DNA of 64,000 bases. Origin: Haloterrigena salifodinae (GTDB lineage Archaea; Halobacteriota; Halobacteria; Halobacteriales; Natrialbaceae). The notes under the pieces are model-generated. The model saw nothing but the letters and a program-made list of their open reading frames with translations, was not told the DNA's origin and ran no database searches. The stretch's first letter is position 1. Each line of letters begins with the position of its first letter. Positions 51,113-60,715 of this stretch are shown here, one piece after another. The position numbers and the translations under genes were made by a program. The DNA lies in the NCBI RefSeq assembly GCF_003977755.1, contig NZ_RQWN01000002.1:930001-994000 (forward strand). Direction: 5' to 3'.

Positions 51113-51371
51113 GCGCTCGCGCTCGGCCGAAGAGACGCAGCAGGCCGAGCGTCCAGCGGACGAGTTCGGAGACGACGAGGAGCGCAACCTGGACGACCGG
51201 TCCTCCCTGAACTGTGCACCCGCATAGTTTCGGAAGGGGCACCTGAAATCTCGAGTCGACGGATCGCTGCTGGACGGAACACACCACGCGCCGGGCGGGG
51301 TAACCACCGAACCGTCCGCGGCGACTGCACGGATCGGTATCGGTAAGGCGGGGCCACTCCACAGGGCGACC

Positions 51372-52676
51372 ATGAACGTCACTATCACGCCCTCGAGCGT
51401 CGAGGGGACGGCGCGGGCCCCGCCCTCGAAGAGCTACACGCACCGAGCGATCCTCGCGGCGGGCTACGCCGACGAGGCGACGGTCCGAGACGCGCTCTGG
51501 AGCGCGGACACGCAGGCGACTGCGCGGGCAGTGGACCTCTTCGGCGGCGACGTCACCCGAGACGGGGACGCCACCCTCGAGATCGACGGCTTCGACGGAC
51601 GGCCCGACGTGCCGGCGGACGTCATCGACTGCGCGAACAGCGGGACGACGACGCGGCTCGTCACGGCCGCGGCGGCGCTGGCCGACGGGACGACCGTCCT
51701 CACCGGCGACGAATCGCTGCGCTCGCGGCCCCAGGGACCGCTGCTCGAGGCGCTCTCCGATCTCGGCGCCGAAGCCTACAGCACGCGGGGCAACGGACTG
51801 GCGCCGCTGGTCGTCACCGGGCCGCTGTCGGGCGGCGCGGTCTCGATCCCAGGCGACGTCTCCTCGCAGTATATCACCGCCCTACTGATGGCCGGCGCCG
51901 TCACCGACGAGGGGATCGAGATCGACCTCGAGACCGAGCTCAAGTCCGCGCCGTACGTCGACATCACGCTCGAGGTGCTCGCGGACTTCGGCGTCGACGC
52001 TCGCCAGACCGACGACGGCTTCGCGGTCGACGGCGGTCAGTCCTACCGGCCCGCGGGCGGCGACTACGCCGTGCCCGGCGATTTCTCGTCGATCTCCTAC
52101 CCCCTCGCGGCGGGGGCGATCGCCGGCGACGATGGCGACGGCGTCCGCATCGAGGGCGCCAACCCGAGTGCCCAGGGCGACACCGCTATCGTCGAGATCG
52201 TCGAGCGCATGGGCGCCGACGTCGACTGGGACCAGGATGCGGGCACCATCGACGTCTCGAGCGCTCCCCTCACGGGTATCGAGGTCGACGTCGAGGACAC
52301 GCCCGATCTGCTGCCGACGCTCGCGACGCTGGGCGCCGTCGCCGACGGCGACACGCGCATTACGAACGCCGAGCACGTCCGCTACAAGGAGACCGACCGC
52401 GTGAGCGCGATGGCCAAGGAATTGGGCAAGATGGGCGTCGAAACCACCGAGGAGCGTGACTCGCTGACGGTCCACGGCGGCGACTCCCGACTCGAGGGCG
52501 CCATCGTTTCCGGCTGCGACGACCACCGGATCATCATGTCGCTGGCGCTCGCGGGGCTGGTCGCCGACGGCGAAACGACCATCGAGGACGCCGACCACGT
52601 CGACGTCTCGTTCCCCGGCTTCTTCGGACTGCTCGAGGAGCTAGGCGTCGCCCTCGAGCACGACGACGGGAAGTAG
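51372..52676 (+). CDS. aroA: 3-phosphoshikimate 1-carboxyvinyltransferase (EPSP synthase)
   Basis: The product has 434 residues. AroA joins shikimate-3-phosphate and PEP in the shikimate pathway. Visible motifs are [19 protein letters not shown] (substrate Lys/Ser), [75 protein letters not shown] and [15 protein letters not shown]. The length and motif order are canonical. [20 protein letters not shown] is the usual archaeal start. It is monocistronic, with aroC 5 kb downstream on the same strand and tyrA 5 kb upstream on the other. Confidence 0.96.
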   Translation: MNVTITPSSVEGTARAPPSKSYTHRAILAAGYADEATVRDALWSADTQATARAVDLFGGDVTRDGDATLEIDGFDGRPDVPADVIDCANSGTTTRLVTAAAALADGTTVLTGDESLRSRPQGPLLEALSDLGAEAYSTRGNGLAPLVVTGPLSGGAVSIPGDVSSQYITALLMAGAVTDEGIEIDLETELKSAPYVDITLEVLADFGVDARQTDDGFAVDGGQSYRPAGGDYAVPGDFSSISYPLAAGAIAGDDGDGVRIEGANPSAQGDTAIVEIVERMGADVDWDQDAGTIDVSSAPLTGIEVDVEDTPDLLPTLATLGAVADGDTRITNAEHVRYKETDRVSAMAKELGKMGVETTEERDSLTVHGGDSRLEGAIVSGCDDHRIIMSLALAGLVADGETTIEDADHVDVSFPGFFGLLEELGVALEHDDGK

Positions 52677-52740
52677 CGACGGTATTCCGTCCGGAGCGGA
52701 CGGAAGACGGGGCGGTATCGTCGCTCGGGTCGGCACCGAC

Positions 52741-53484
52741 TTATTCCGGAATCTCGAAGCTGCCGAGCGGGATTTCCTCGTCGGTTTCAGGACTATGCCA
52801 GACAATCGTGAGGGGGTCACCCGGGTTCGCATCCGTAACTGTGACGGTGACCCGATCGTCCGGCGTGATCTCGCCAGAGAACTGCTCGTCGGTGCGATCG
52901 TCTCCGATCCAGATCTCCATAGACGCGCCCTGAACCGTCTCGCCGCTCTCGTGAGTGATCGTGACTTCTCGAGCCGCCTCGTCGTACTCGAACGCGAACT
53001 CGATGTCCGGAACCTCGGGCGGGTCGCGGTCGACGACATTCGGTCGCAGAAAGCCGCCCACTTCGGGGCCCGTCTCGTCGCTATCGGCCTCCTCGACGGT
53101 CATGTTCGAGACGTGAACGACGCGGGGATCCTCGGAATCGGCCGGCGTCGGACCGAAATCGACGGTTGCTCGATAGACGTCGTCGTGGTATTCGGTGAAC
53201 GCCGCGTCGTGTTACTCGATCTCCCGATTATCGACGACGCCCTTGAACTTCCCGAGGTGGATCTAGTGGTCCTCCCTGGCCTCGTAGTAGGCCTCGTCGG
53301 CGTAGGCATGGATTACCCAGTTCTCGGCGTCGGCGTCGTAGACTGGGGCCACAAAGAGGGGCTCCGCGTCGTCGGTTTCGTCGGAGTGGGCGTCGCTCAG
53401 ACAGCCCGCAGCACCGGTCGCTCCGGCGGCGAGCGTCGGAGGAGGATCTGATGGCACCGAATCCTGTTGTGTTTTCCCAGACAT
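52741..53484 (-). pseudogene. Exported haloarchaeal lipoprotein/pilin-like gene with two in-frame stops
   Basis: One frame runs for 248 codons from an ATG at 53484 to the stop at 52741. It is interrupted by a TAG at 53263-53265 and a TAA at 53215-53217, with no frameshift. The pieces read through as one protein. A poorly formed leader has the lipobox-like TLAAGATGAAGC. Then come DADAENWVIHAYADEAYYEA, IHLGKFKGVVDNREIE between the stops, and HDAAFTEYHDDVYRATVDFG. The C-terminal domain has FAFEYDEAAREVTITHESGE and TVTVTDANPGDPLTIVWHSP, which is pilin/archaeal surface-protein-like. The sequence after the stops still has good codon bias, so inactivation looks recent. Confidence 0.8.
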
Positions 53485-53709
53485 ATGATTGGGGATTTTG
53501 ACAGAACGTGTGTTGAAATGATCGGAGCGCAACAAGGGCGACGGCGCGGCGGGCGGTCGGGCACCCAAACGGGAGTGTCGCTTTCGAGTGGGGCGACTCG
53601 AGGACCGTGGGTCTCGATGTTCCGTGGCACCGCTCTAGCGGCCGGACGGGTCGGCCGTCGCTTTCCGGAGAAGTTAACTATTTACAATCACGGAGGATTG
53701 TGCTATACA

Positions 53710-54852
53710 ATGGCAGACACTACACCAGTGATCGTTAGCGCTGTAAGGACCGCACAGGGCAAAGAGGACGGTGCGATCGCGGACGTCCGCAGCGAGGACC
53801 TCTCGATTCCGCTGGTCGACGAGATGCTCGCGGAGACCGGGCTCTCGGGCGAGGACGTCGACGACGTGGTCTGGGGCTGCGCCCAGCAACGCGAGGAACA
53901 GCGGACGAACATCGCTCGCCAGATCGCGCTGTTCTCGGAACTGGGCGAAAGCGTCCCCGCGACGACGGTCGACCGTCAGTGTGCCTCCTCGGCGCAGGCG
54001 ATCATCCAGGCCGCGGATTCGATCGCCGCGGGCCGCCAGGACGCGGTCATCGCCGGCGGCGTCGAGAGCATGAGTCGCGTGAAGATGGGCGCGGCCGAGA
54101 GCGGATCGATGTACCCCAAACTCGACGAGGAGTACGGGATGGAGAACCTCATGATGGGCCAGACGGCCGAGAAGGTCGCCGAGGAGTTCGACATCAGCCG
54201 CAAGGAGCAGGACGAGTACGCCGCCCGCAGCCAGCAGCGTGCCGTCGAGGCTACCGAGGAAGGCACGTTCGACGACGAGATCGTCCCCATCGAGACAGGA
54301 GACGGCGTCCATGGCGAGGACGAGGGGCTCCGACCCGGAACCACGACGGAGAAACTCGCCGAACTGCCGACTGTCTTCAAGGAGGACGGCACCGTCACGC
54401 CGGGCAACGCCTCGCAGATCGCCGACGGCGCCGCCGGCATCATGCTGACCAGCCGCGAACTGGCTGCGGAGCGCGGCCTCGAGATCCTCGCTGAGGTCGG
54501 CACCAGTTACGTCGCCGGCGTCGACCCGACGATTATGGGGGTCGGCCCCGTCCCCGCGACGAAGGGGCTGCTCGAGCGCGCCGGTCGCGAGATCGACGAC
54601 TACGGGCTAGTCGAGATCAACGAGGCCTTCGCCAGTCAGACGCTCTACTCCGCGCGAGAGCTGGGGATTCCGATGGACCGGCTGAACGTCAACGGCGGTG
54701 CGATCGCCATCGGCCATCCGCTGGGCTGTTCCGGAGCGCGCCTGCCCGTGACCCTGATCCACGAGATGAACCGCGAAGGAGTCAAACGCGGCATCGCTAC
54801 CGAGTGCGTCGGCTTCGGGCAGGGTGCAGCGATCGAATTCGAACTGCCCTGA
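53710..54852 (+). CDS. Acetyl-CoA C-acetyltransferase (thiolase)
   Basis: The product has 380 residues from the ATG at 53710. C91 in TTVDRQCASSAQAIIQAADS is the acylated cysteine. GGAIAIGHPLGCSGARLPVT supplies the conserved His, and GIATECVGFGQGAAIEF the second Cys. NEAFASQTLYSARELG is the NEAF motif. It catalyses either the thiolytic step of beta-oxidation or acetoacetyl-CoA synthesis; sequence alone does not decide. It is probably monocistronic, with an AT-rich upstream GTTAACTATTTAC around 53674-53686. In-frame upstream sequence to 53467 runs antisense to the pseudogene start and is not conserved. Confidence 0.94.
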   Translation: MADTTPVIVSAVRTAQGKEDGAIADVRSEDLSIPLVDEMLAETGLSGEDVDDVVWGCAQQREEQRTNIARQIALFSELGESVPATTVDRQCASSAQAIIQAADSIAAGRQDAVIAGGVESMSRVKMGAAESGSMYPKLDEEYGMENLMMGQTAEKVAEEFDISRKEQDEYAARSQQRAVEATEEGTFDDEIVPIETGDGVHGEDEGLRPGTTTEKLAELPTVFKEDGTVTPGNASQIADGAAGIMLTSRELAAERGLEILAEVGTSYVAGVDPTIMGVGPVPATKGLLERAGREIDDYGLVEINEAFASQTLYSARELGIPMDRLNVNGGAIAIGHPLGCSGARLPVTLIHEMNREGVKRGIATECVGFGQGAAIEFELP

Positions 54853-54931
54853 GGTGGTCGAACGACGGTCTCGAGCGTCACGAAAAATCGGTTTTCTCGG
54901 GAGAAGAGAGGGAGCGAGAGCGTGAGACTGC

Positions 54932-55507
54932 TCAGCCGAGGACGTACTCGAGGCGCGGGTAGCGCTCGAGCAACGTCTCGCCACCGAGGTCGTAGGTCTC
55001 GAGGCGGGCGTCGAGGCCGAGGATTCGGCCGGCACCGAACGCGGCGACCGCGAGGAAGACGAGCATGTACGCGAAGTCGCCGTTGATGACGCCGTGGGCG
55101 ATGTCCCAGTTTCCGAAGTAGAACATGAGCATCATGAGCGCGCCGAAGAACGCCGCGAGACGGACGAGCGCGCCGACGAGCAGTCCGAGGCCGATAAAGA
55201 GTTCGCCCCACGGGACGGCGACGTTCGCGAACTCGACGAACCACGGCGTCGAGCCCATCCAGGTGAAGACGTCCGCGAGCGGGTTACCGTTGGTCGCCGC
55301 GACGTTGGTCAGGTAGCCGCCGGCGCTGAACGGTTCGGCCGCGACGATCTTCGTGAAGCCGGAGTAGGCGAACGCCCAACCCATCATGAGCCGAAGCGAG
55401 AGGACGAACCAGGCCGACAGGCTGTGTGCGCGTCCGCCGACCGTGTAGCCGCCGATGGTGCTTTCGAACGTGTTGCGAGCGTCTGCTGGGATGGTGGGTG
55501 CAGTCAT
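54932..55507 (-). CDS. DoxX-family membrane protein
   Basis: The product has 191 residues from the ATG at 55507 (MTAPTIPADARNTF). Four hydrophobic helices cover SLRLMMGWAFAYSGFTKIVA, VPWGELFIGLGLLVGALVRL, FFGALMMLMFYFGN and FAYMLVFLAVAAFGAGRILG, the DoxX pattern. Relatives include the DoxD subunit of thiosulfate:quinone oxidoreductase and uncharacterised redox membrane proteins. It has its own strong TATA box about 46 nt upstream. It is convergent with thiolase and downstream of the MFS gene. Confidence 0.88.
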   Translation of the reverse strand: MTAPTIPADARNTFESTIGGYTVGGRAHSLSAWFVLSLRLMMGWAFAYSGFTKIVAAEPFSAGGYLTNVAATNGNPLADVFTWMGSTPWFVEFANVAVPWGELFIGLGLLVGALVRLAAFFGALMMLMFYFGNWDIAHGVINGDFAYMLVFLAVAAFGAGRILGLDARLETYDLGGETLLERYPRLEYVLG

Positions 55508-55552
55508 GGTACCGGAAGAAAACTTCCCACTTCCTAGACGGACCGCCATGCA

Positions 55553-55560
55553 TATATAAT
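55553..55560 (-). promoter_or_regulatory. TATA box of the doxX-like gene
   Basis: On the minus strand ATTATATA (55553-55560) lies in a 40-bp AT-rich run, about 46 nt before the ATG at 55507. A short leader is expected. Confidence 0.5.
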
Positions 55561-55682
55561 AATATGAATATGTGTTAGCATAGTTTTCCATAAGTTATAC
55601 TGATCCAACGCAGACACGAGTCGAACAGGTGGGACGACGTCGGAGACGAATCGCGTAGCGCCCCCTCCGCGCCGTCGTGCGA

Positions 55683-56897
55683 TTAGTAGCCGAGATCGAA
55701 CGCTCGGTTCACGCCGAGCGCGAGGACCGTGATCGAGAACAGTCCGGCGAGAACGAGAAACGACGGCCCCCAGCCGAACAGGTCGGCCGACAGGCCGACG
55801 CCGACGGAGCCGGCAGCGCCGACGACGGTGTAGACCGTCCGGACGAGTCCGAACCCGGCACCGCGCTCGGCGGTTTCGAACTGGTCGAGGAAGCGCGGGT
55901 CGAGCGCCGCGAAGAAACTCGAGCCCAGTCCGGCCAAGACCACAGCGGCGGCGACGGTCACGCGGCTCCGGGCGCCGACCAGTCCGAAGAGGCCGATCGC
56001 CCCCGCAAGCATCGAGCCGCCGATCGCGATGTCGCGTCCGATTCGATCGGAGAGGTCGCCGAGGAAGAACTGGCCGACGGTTCGCACGACGAAAAACGCC
56101 GAGAAGGCCGTTCCGGCGGCCGTCGCCGAGTAGTCGTGGTAGGCGACGAAGAACGTCGGGAGGAAGGTGAGCAGCCCTTGGACGACGAACGTGCCGAGCA
56201 TGGCGACCGCGAGCGTGAAGACGATCGCTGGCCGCGAGAGCAGGTCGACCAGCGCGGCGAGTTCGAACCGGTCGCGCATCGGCCGTTCCGGTCGTCGCGG
56301 CTCGGTCGGGCGGATCTGCCACGCGAACAGTGCGAACACCGGGAGGCCGACGCCGAGGGCGAGCGCGAGCGCGGGCCGCCAGCCGAACCGGGCCCCGACC
56401 CACGCCGCCGCGACGGGCGCGACCAGCCCGGCGAGCGGACCGCCGATCGAGTGGATGCCCACCGCACGACCGAGTTCGTCGTAGGTCCGCGACAGCAGCG
56501 TCGTCGCGACGGCGTAGTGCAGTCCGGCGACGGCCCCGAGGAGGATGGCGAGGACGACGAACGCGGGAAACGCGGGCGAGAGGGCGAGCAGGAGGCTCGC
56601 GATCGACGTGCCGCCGACGGCGACGAGGATCACTCGTTTCTCCCCGTATCGGTCGCCGAGGACGCCGCTGGGGAACTGTGAGAGGCCATAGGCGAGCCAC
56701 ATCCCCGACAGAGCGAGTCCGATCTGCGTGTTGGAAACGGCGAAGTCGTCGACGATGAACGGAATGACCGGACTGATCGCCATCCGAGCGAAGTAGGTGA
56801 CGAAGAACGCGAGCAGACAGAGGACGAGTACTGTCGACCGATACTGCCAACGCATGAATTCCGTCCGCCGGTTTCGGAGAGACGAGGATAAGGCCAT
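55683..56897 (-). CDS. Major facilitator superfamily transporter
   Basis: The product has 404 residues and about 12 hydrophobic helices. LSQFPSGVLGDRYGEKRVIL is the loop 2-3 MFS signature (GxLaDrxGrrxxl), repeated in weaker form as FFLGDLSDRIGRDIAIGG in the second half. The central loop holds RRPERPMRDRFELAA. The pattern is that of sugar-phosphate/organic-anion or drug-efflux MFS members; the substrate is not assignable. The start may be the ATG at 56855 (MRWQYRS), which would trim an arginine-rich tail. It stands alone between the doxX-like and lipoprotein genes on the same strand. Confidence 0.88.
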   Translation of the reverse strand: MALSSSLRNRRTEFMRWQYRSTVLVLCLLAFFVTYFARMAISPVIPFIVDDFAVSNTQIGLALSGMWLAYGLSQFPSGVLGDRYGEKRVILVAVGGTSIASLLLALSPAFPAFVVLAILLGAVAGLHYAVATTLLSRTYDELGRAVGIHSIGGPLAGLVAPVAAAWVGARFGWRPALALALGVGLPVFALFAWQIRPTEPRRPERPMRDRFELAALVDLLSRPAIVFTLAVAMLGTFVVQGLLTFLPTFFVAYHDYSATAAGTAFSAFFVVRTVGQFFLGDLSDRIGRDIAIGGSMLAGAIGLFGLVGARSRVTVAAAVVLAGLGSSFFAALDPRFLDQFETAERGAGFGLVRTVYTVVGAAGSVGVGLSADLFGWGPSFLVLAGLFSITVLALGVNRAFDLGY

Positions 56898-56939
56898 CGA
56901 GACACGGCTCCAACGGCGGACGACCGCGAGTCCTCGAGG

Positions 56940-57407
56940 CTAGCAGTGGTCGGACTCGGGTTCGAACGTCGACTCGAACTCGCCGTCCTCGAGGACGAAT
57001 AGCTCCGTCGCCGGACAAGGTTCGTCGAACGACGACGGCTCGAGCGTCGTCTCCGCGACGGTGGCGTCGTCGACGGAGACGACCACAGCGTACTCGTCGC
57101 GGTTGCGTATCGTGACGACGACGTGGGCGTCGGACTCGAGGTCGTAGCTCCCGTCGAACGTGGCCGTCTCGGAGTCGATCTCGAGCCCGATCGACCGCTG
57201 GTCGTCGGTTCGGTTCCACAGACGGACGCGGTGGGGCGAGTCGTCGTCCGACGGGGAACCGATCGTCGCGCGAGCGATCGGATCGTCGGGATTCGACGGG
57301 ACCTCTGGGGTCGTCGACTCCTGGAAAACCGTCGCTTCGATCGAGGCGCAGCCCGCGATCGCGGCGCCTGAGGCGGCGACGCCGGCGAGCAACGAACGGC
57401 GGTTCAT
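56940..57407 (-). CDS. Small Tat lipoprotein of unknown function
   Basis: The product has 155 residues. NRRSLLAGVAASGAAIAGC combines a twin-arginine motif and lipobox cysteine. The mature part is an acidic beta-sandwich-like domain (HRVRLWNRTDDQRSIGLEID, DAHVVVTIRNRDEYAVVVSV) ending in a cysteine. Another cysteine lies in DEPCPATELF, so one disulphide is possible. I do not recognise a specific family. It is upstream of the MFS gene on the same strand (43 nt from its first ATG), and co-transcription is possible. Confidence 0.7.
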   Translation of the reverse strand: MNRRSLLAGVAASGAAIAGCASIEATVFQESTTPEVPSNPDDPIARATIGSPSDDDSPHRVRLWNRTDDQRSIGLEIDSETATFDGSYDLESDAHVVVTIRNRDEYAVVVSVDDATVAETTLEPSSFDEPCPATELFVLEDGEFESTFEPESDHC

Positions 57408-57638
57408 AGTGTGGCGATACTTACATCACTCGGCGCAAAGACGCTTTGGGTGGGTTGAGGCGGCCAGATTCAGGATCCCGGGAGAGTCCGTCCGTCGGTC
57501 ATTTCGTTGCAGTGCTGGGACGGACGCTCGCCTCGAGCGCCGCGTTCGGTCGGGTCGCTCGGAACGGAATCGATTCGGCGGCGACCGGCCGTCGAAGATC
57601 CTGCACCGCTAAGTGGCCCCGTCTCCCAGGAAGCCGTA

Positions 57639-58790
57639 ATGAACGGCAACCGCTTCGGTCGCCTCTTTCAGGTGACCACGTTCGGCGAGAGCCACGGGGA
57701 GGCGATGGGCTGTACCATCTCGGGCTGTCCCGCCGGCCTCGAGCTCTCGGAGGAGGACATTCAGGAGGACCTCGACCGGCGAAAGCCGGGCCAGTCGATG
57801 ATCACGACCAGCCGCGGCGAACCCGACGACGTCTCGATCAAGTCGGGGATTCAGGACGGGTACACGACCGGGACGCCGATCGGGCTGGTCATCCAGAACA
57901 AGGACGCCCGCTCGGGCAAGTACGAGCCGTTCATCACGGCGCCCCGTCCATCCCACGGCGACTTCACCTACTCGGCGAAGTTCGGCACCCGCAACTGGGG
58001 CGGCGGCGGCCGCTCGTCGGCCCGAGAGACCGTCAACTGGGTCGCTGCGGGCGCCATCGCGAAGAAGCTCCTCGAGCGCGAGGGCATCGAACTCAAGGCC
58101 CACGTCAACCAGATCGGCGACGTCGAGGCCCCCGAGGTGAGCTTCGAGGAGATCAAGGAACACTCCGAGGAGAACGACGTTCGGTGTGCCCACCCCGAGA
58201 CCGCCGCGGAGATGCAGGAACTGATCGAGGAGTACCAGGAGGAGGGCGACTCAATCGGTGGCAGCATCTACTTCGAGGCCCAGGGCGTCCCCGTCGGCCT
58301 CGGCGCGCCGCGGTTCGACTCGCTGTCCGCGCGGCTCGGCCAAGCCATGATGGCGGTACCGGCGACGACGGCCTTCGAATTCGGCCTCGGCCGCGAGGCC
58401 CGCGAGTGGACCGGCAAGGAGCGCAATGACGACTGGGAGTTCGACGAGGAAGGGAATCCGACGCCCGTCGAGAACGACCACGGCGGCATCCAGGGCGGCA
58501 TCTCGAGCGGCGAACCGATCTACGGCGAGGTCACGCTGCACGCGCCCACGTCGATCCCCAAGTCCCAGCAGACCGCCGACTGGGAGACGGGCGAGATCAA
58601 GGAGGAGAAGGTCATCGGCCGCCACGACCCCGTCCTCCCGCCGCGGGGCGTCCCGGTCGTCGAGGCGATGCTCGCGCTGACGCTCGTCGACTTCATGCTA
58701 CTGTCGGGCCGGCTCAACCCCGACCGCGTCGACAACCAGCCCGGCGAGTACGATACTGACTACCACCCAAGTAACCCGAACAACGAGTGA
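57639..58790 (+). CDS. aroC: Chorismate synthase
   Basis: The product has 383 residues from the ATG at 57639. AroC converts EPSP to chorismate with reduced FMN. Signatures are RLFQVTTFGESHGEAMGCTI, LDRRKPGQSMITTSRGEPDD, APRPSHGDFTYSAKFG and RNWGGGGRSSARETVNWVAA (FMN site), with HGGIQGGISSGEPIYGEVTL and RHDPVLPPRGVPVVEAM towards the end. An acidic insertion (about 200-225) is haloarchaeal. Sequence upstream in frame to 57507 is not conserved. It completes the path whose previous step is aroA at 51372. Confidence 0.96.
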   Translation: MNGNRFGRLFQVTTFGESHGEAMGCTISGCPAGLELSEEDIQEDLDRRKPGQSMITTSRGEPDDVSIKSGIQDGYTTGTPIGLVIQNKDARSGKYEPFITAPRPSHGDFTYSAKFGTRNWGGGGRSSARETVNWVAAGAIAKKLLEREGIELKAHVNQIGDVEAPEVSFEEIKEHSEENDVRCAHPETAAEMQELIEEYQEEGDSIGGSIYFEAQGVPVGLGAPRFDSLSARLGQAMMAVPATTAFEFGLGREAREWTGKERNDDWEFDEEGNPTPVENDHGGIQGGISSGEPIYGEVTLHAPTSIPKSQQTADWETGEIKEEKVIGRHDPVLPPRGVPVVEAMLALTLVDFMLLSGRLNPDRVDNQPGEYDTDYHPSNPNNE

Positions 58791-58854
58791 CCGGGTAGCC
58801 GATCGAGGCGCCGATCGGTCGTTTTCTCAACCGCTTACAGCTGTACCAAACGCC

Positions 58855-58992
58855 GTGTCGCCTGTTCCACGTTCGACGAGCAGCCAGAACTCGAAGAGTG
58901 CTGGCGACGTCGACGACTTGAACGGCGCGGTCTTCGAAACTGCAGCGAACGCGGAGTCGGTGCCCGAAACGGACGCGACCGATCCCGAGTAG
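58855..58992 (+). CDS. Possible 45-residue acidic mini-protein
   Basis: A GTG-started frame after aroC encodes SPVPRSTSSQNSKSAGDVDD followed by an acidic end (ESVPETDATDPE). Composition and codon use fit this genome, but there is no recognisable motif and no ATG. It could be chance coding in a 247-bp intergenic space. The remaining part, 58993-59037, is empty. Confidence 0.25.
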   Translation: MSPVPRSTSSQNSKSAGDVDDLNGAVFETAANAESVPETDATDPE

Positions 58993-59037
58993 CGCGGTCG
59001 GCCAGTGGGAACACCGCGGTCGTGGGACCGCCGACGG

Positions 59038-59439
59038 CTACAGCCGTTCCCACGAGACGTCCAGCGGCGTCTCCTCGTCGACGAGCTGCGAGACGTGACA
59101 GCCCCGCTCGCCGAAGTCGACGAGGCGATCGACCGTCTCGTCGTCGGCGTCGGTCTCGAGTCGAATCGTCGCCTCGAGGCGGTCGACGGAGCCTCGTTCG
59201 GGTTCGGCCTCAGTCGTGACCTCGATGGTCTTGACCGCCGTGTCGCGCTTGTTCGCCTGGAAGCGAACGCTCAGCGAGAGACAGGAGGCCAGCGCGCTGA
59301 GGAAGACGTCGACCGGCGTCGGCCCCGTCTCCGAGCCGCCGGCTGACTCGGGTTCGTCGAACCGCCATTCGAACGAGCCGGCCTCGATAGTCCCGCCCAT
59401 CCCCTCCGGGTTCCGGGCGGTGACGGTTCGCTCGGGCAT
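59038..59439 (-). CDS. OsmC/Ohr-family protein
   Basis: The product has 133 residues from the ATG at 59439 (MPERTVTARNPEG). GPTPVDVFLSALASCLSLSV contains the first conserved cysteine in the buried helix. RLVDFGERGCHVSQLVDEET contains the second, so the peroxidatic cysteine pair is complete. The family reduces organic hydroperoxides or is induced by osmotic stress. The in-frame upstream part to 59616 is arginine-rich and not conserved. It is divergent from the E1 alpha gene across a 229-bp promoter region. Confidence 0.88.
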   Translation of the reverse strand: MPERTVTARNPEGMGGTIEAGSFEWRFDEPESAGGSETGPTPVDVFLSALASCLSLSVRFQANKRDTAVKTIEVTTEAEPERGSVDRLEATIRLETDADDETVDRLVDFGERGCHVSQLVDEETPLDVSWERL

Positions 59440-59637
59440 CATTCGCAAACCACCTCGGTCGACATCGGCGTCGATGCCGGCGTCGGCGACTGCAGTTTCG
59501 ATTCCGCGCCGCGATCGACGGACCGCGAGCGGTCGAGGTCCCGTCTTCGGTGTGCTGGTGCGTGCATACCGTTCGATCCTCACCGTTCGGGCTAATAAAC
59601 GACCGCCTACGGGCATCGATTTTGGTCACCGTTAGCG

Positions 59638-59643
59638 TTATAC
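59638..59643 (+). promoter_or_regulatory. TATA box of the 2-oxoacid dehydrogenase E1 operon
   Basis: TTATAC lies 26-31 nt before the ATG at 59669, consistent with a leaderless transcript. Confidence 0.5.
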
Positions 59644-59668
59644 ACTGGTCCATGGTATCGTGTGCCAC

Positions 59669-60715
59669 ATGGCCGATTACACACTAGAAACTGAGGAGGG
59701 GCGACGGGAGGCGCTCCGTCGAATGCTGACGATCCGCGAGTTCGACTCGACGGCCGGCGACTACTTCGCCGACGGAGAGATCCCGGGCTTCGTCCACCTG
59801 TATATCGGGGAAGAGGCAGTCGGTGTCGGCGCGTGCGCCGCGCTCGAGCCCGACGATTACATCGCGAGCACGCACCGGGGCCACGGACACTGCATCGCGA
59901 AGGGATTGGACCCGAAGCTGATGATGGCCGAGCTGTTCGGCAAGCAGGACGGCTACTGCAACGGGAAGGGCGGCTCGATGCACATCGCCGACGTCGACTC
60001 CGGGATGCTCGGCGCGAACGGCATCGTCGGTGCGGGTCCGCCGCTGGCGACCGGCGCCGCGCTGTCGATCGATTACGACGACCGCGAGCAGGTGGCCGTC
60101 GGCTTCCTCGGCGACGGCGCCGTCGCGCAGGGACAGGTACACGAGGCGATCAACCTCGCGGCGACCTGGGACCTGCCGGCGGTCTTCGTCGTCGAGAACA
60201 ACCGCTACGGTGAGGGGACGCCCGTCGAGGAGCAGCACAACGTCGACGACCTGAGCGACACGGCCGGCGCCTACGACATTCCCGGCGTCACCGTCGACGG
60301 GATGGACGTCACCGCCGTCGCCGAGGCCATCGAGGAGGCGCGCAAGCACGCTCGAGCCGGCGACGGGCCGACGATCGTCGAAGCCGAGACCTACCGCTAC
60401 CGCGGCCACTACGAGGGCGACGAGCAGCCCTACCGGGACGAGGATGAGATCGAGAAGTGGAAGGAACAGGACCCGATCGATCGGTTCTCGGACCTGTTGA
60501 TCGACCGCGGCGAACTGACCGAGGAGGAACTCGAGGAGCTGCGGACCGAGATCGAGGCGGAGATCGAAGAGGCGATCGAGTACGCTCAGGACGCTCCGCT
60601 CCCGGACCCGAGCGAAGCCTACGAGGACATGTTCGCCGAGATGCCACCCGAGATCGAACGGTTCGCCAGCCAGGCCCGTGCGGACGGCGGTTCGCTCGGA
60701 GGTGATCGGCGATGA
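59669..60715 (+). CDS. 2-oxoacid/acetoin dehydrogenase E1 component, alpha subunit
   Basis: The product has 348 residues. It is the TPP-dependent alpha subunit of pyruvate, branched-chain or acetoin dehydrogenase type. YIASTHRGHGHCIAKG and NGKGGSMHIADVDSGMLGAN are conserved. The TPP motif begins GDGAVAQGQVHEAINLAATW and closes with VFVVENNRYG (GDG...NN). Phosphorylation-loop-like RYRGHYEGDEQPYRDEDEIE follows. The following AcoX-like gene favours an acetoin-type assignment, but pyruvate or branched-chain substrates are not excluded. It overlaps the beta gene by ATGA. Confidence 0.92.
   Translation: MADYTLETEEGRREALRRMLTIREFDSTAGDYFADGEIPGFVHLYIGEEAVGVGACAALEPDDYIASTHRGHGHCIAKGLDPKLMMAELFGKQDGYCNGKGGSMHIADVDSGMLGANGIVGAGPPLATGAALSIDYDDREQVAVGFLGDGAVAQGQVHEAINLAATWDLPAVFVVENNRYGEGTPVEEQHNVDDLSDTAGAYDIPGVTVDGMDVTAVAEAIEEARKHARAGDGPTIVEAETYRYRGHYEGDEQPYRDEDEIEKWKEQDPIDRFSDLLIDRGELTEEELEELRTEIEAEIEEAIEYAQDAPLPDPSEAYEDMFAEMPPEIERFASQARADGGSLGGDRR

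Noticed and set aside
51120-51260. A hydrophobic leftward peptide (VVQVALLVVSELVRWTLGLL)
   Set aside because: There is no start codon in frame close by and no promoter. The surrounding translation is not protein-like.
53215-53265. Stop-codon recoding (pyrrolysine-like) to explain the interrupted frame
   Set aside because: Two different stops (TAG and TAA) within 51 bp, together with a weak leader peptide, fit decay better than recoding. No recoding gene is seen in the window.
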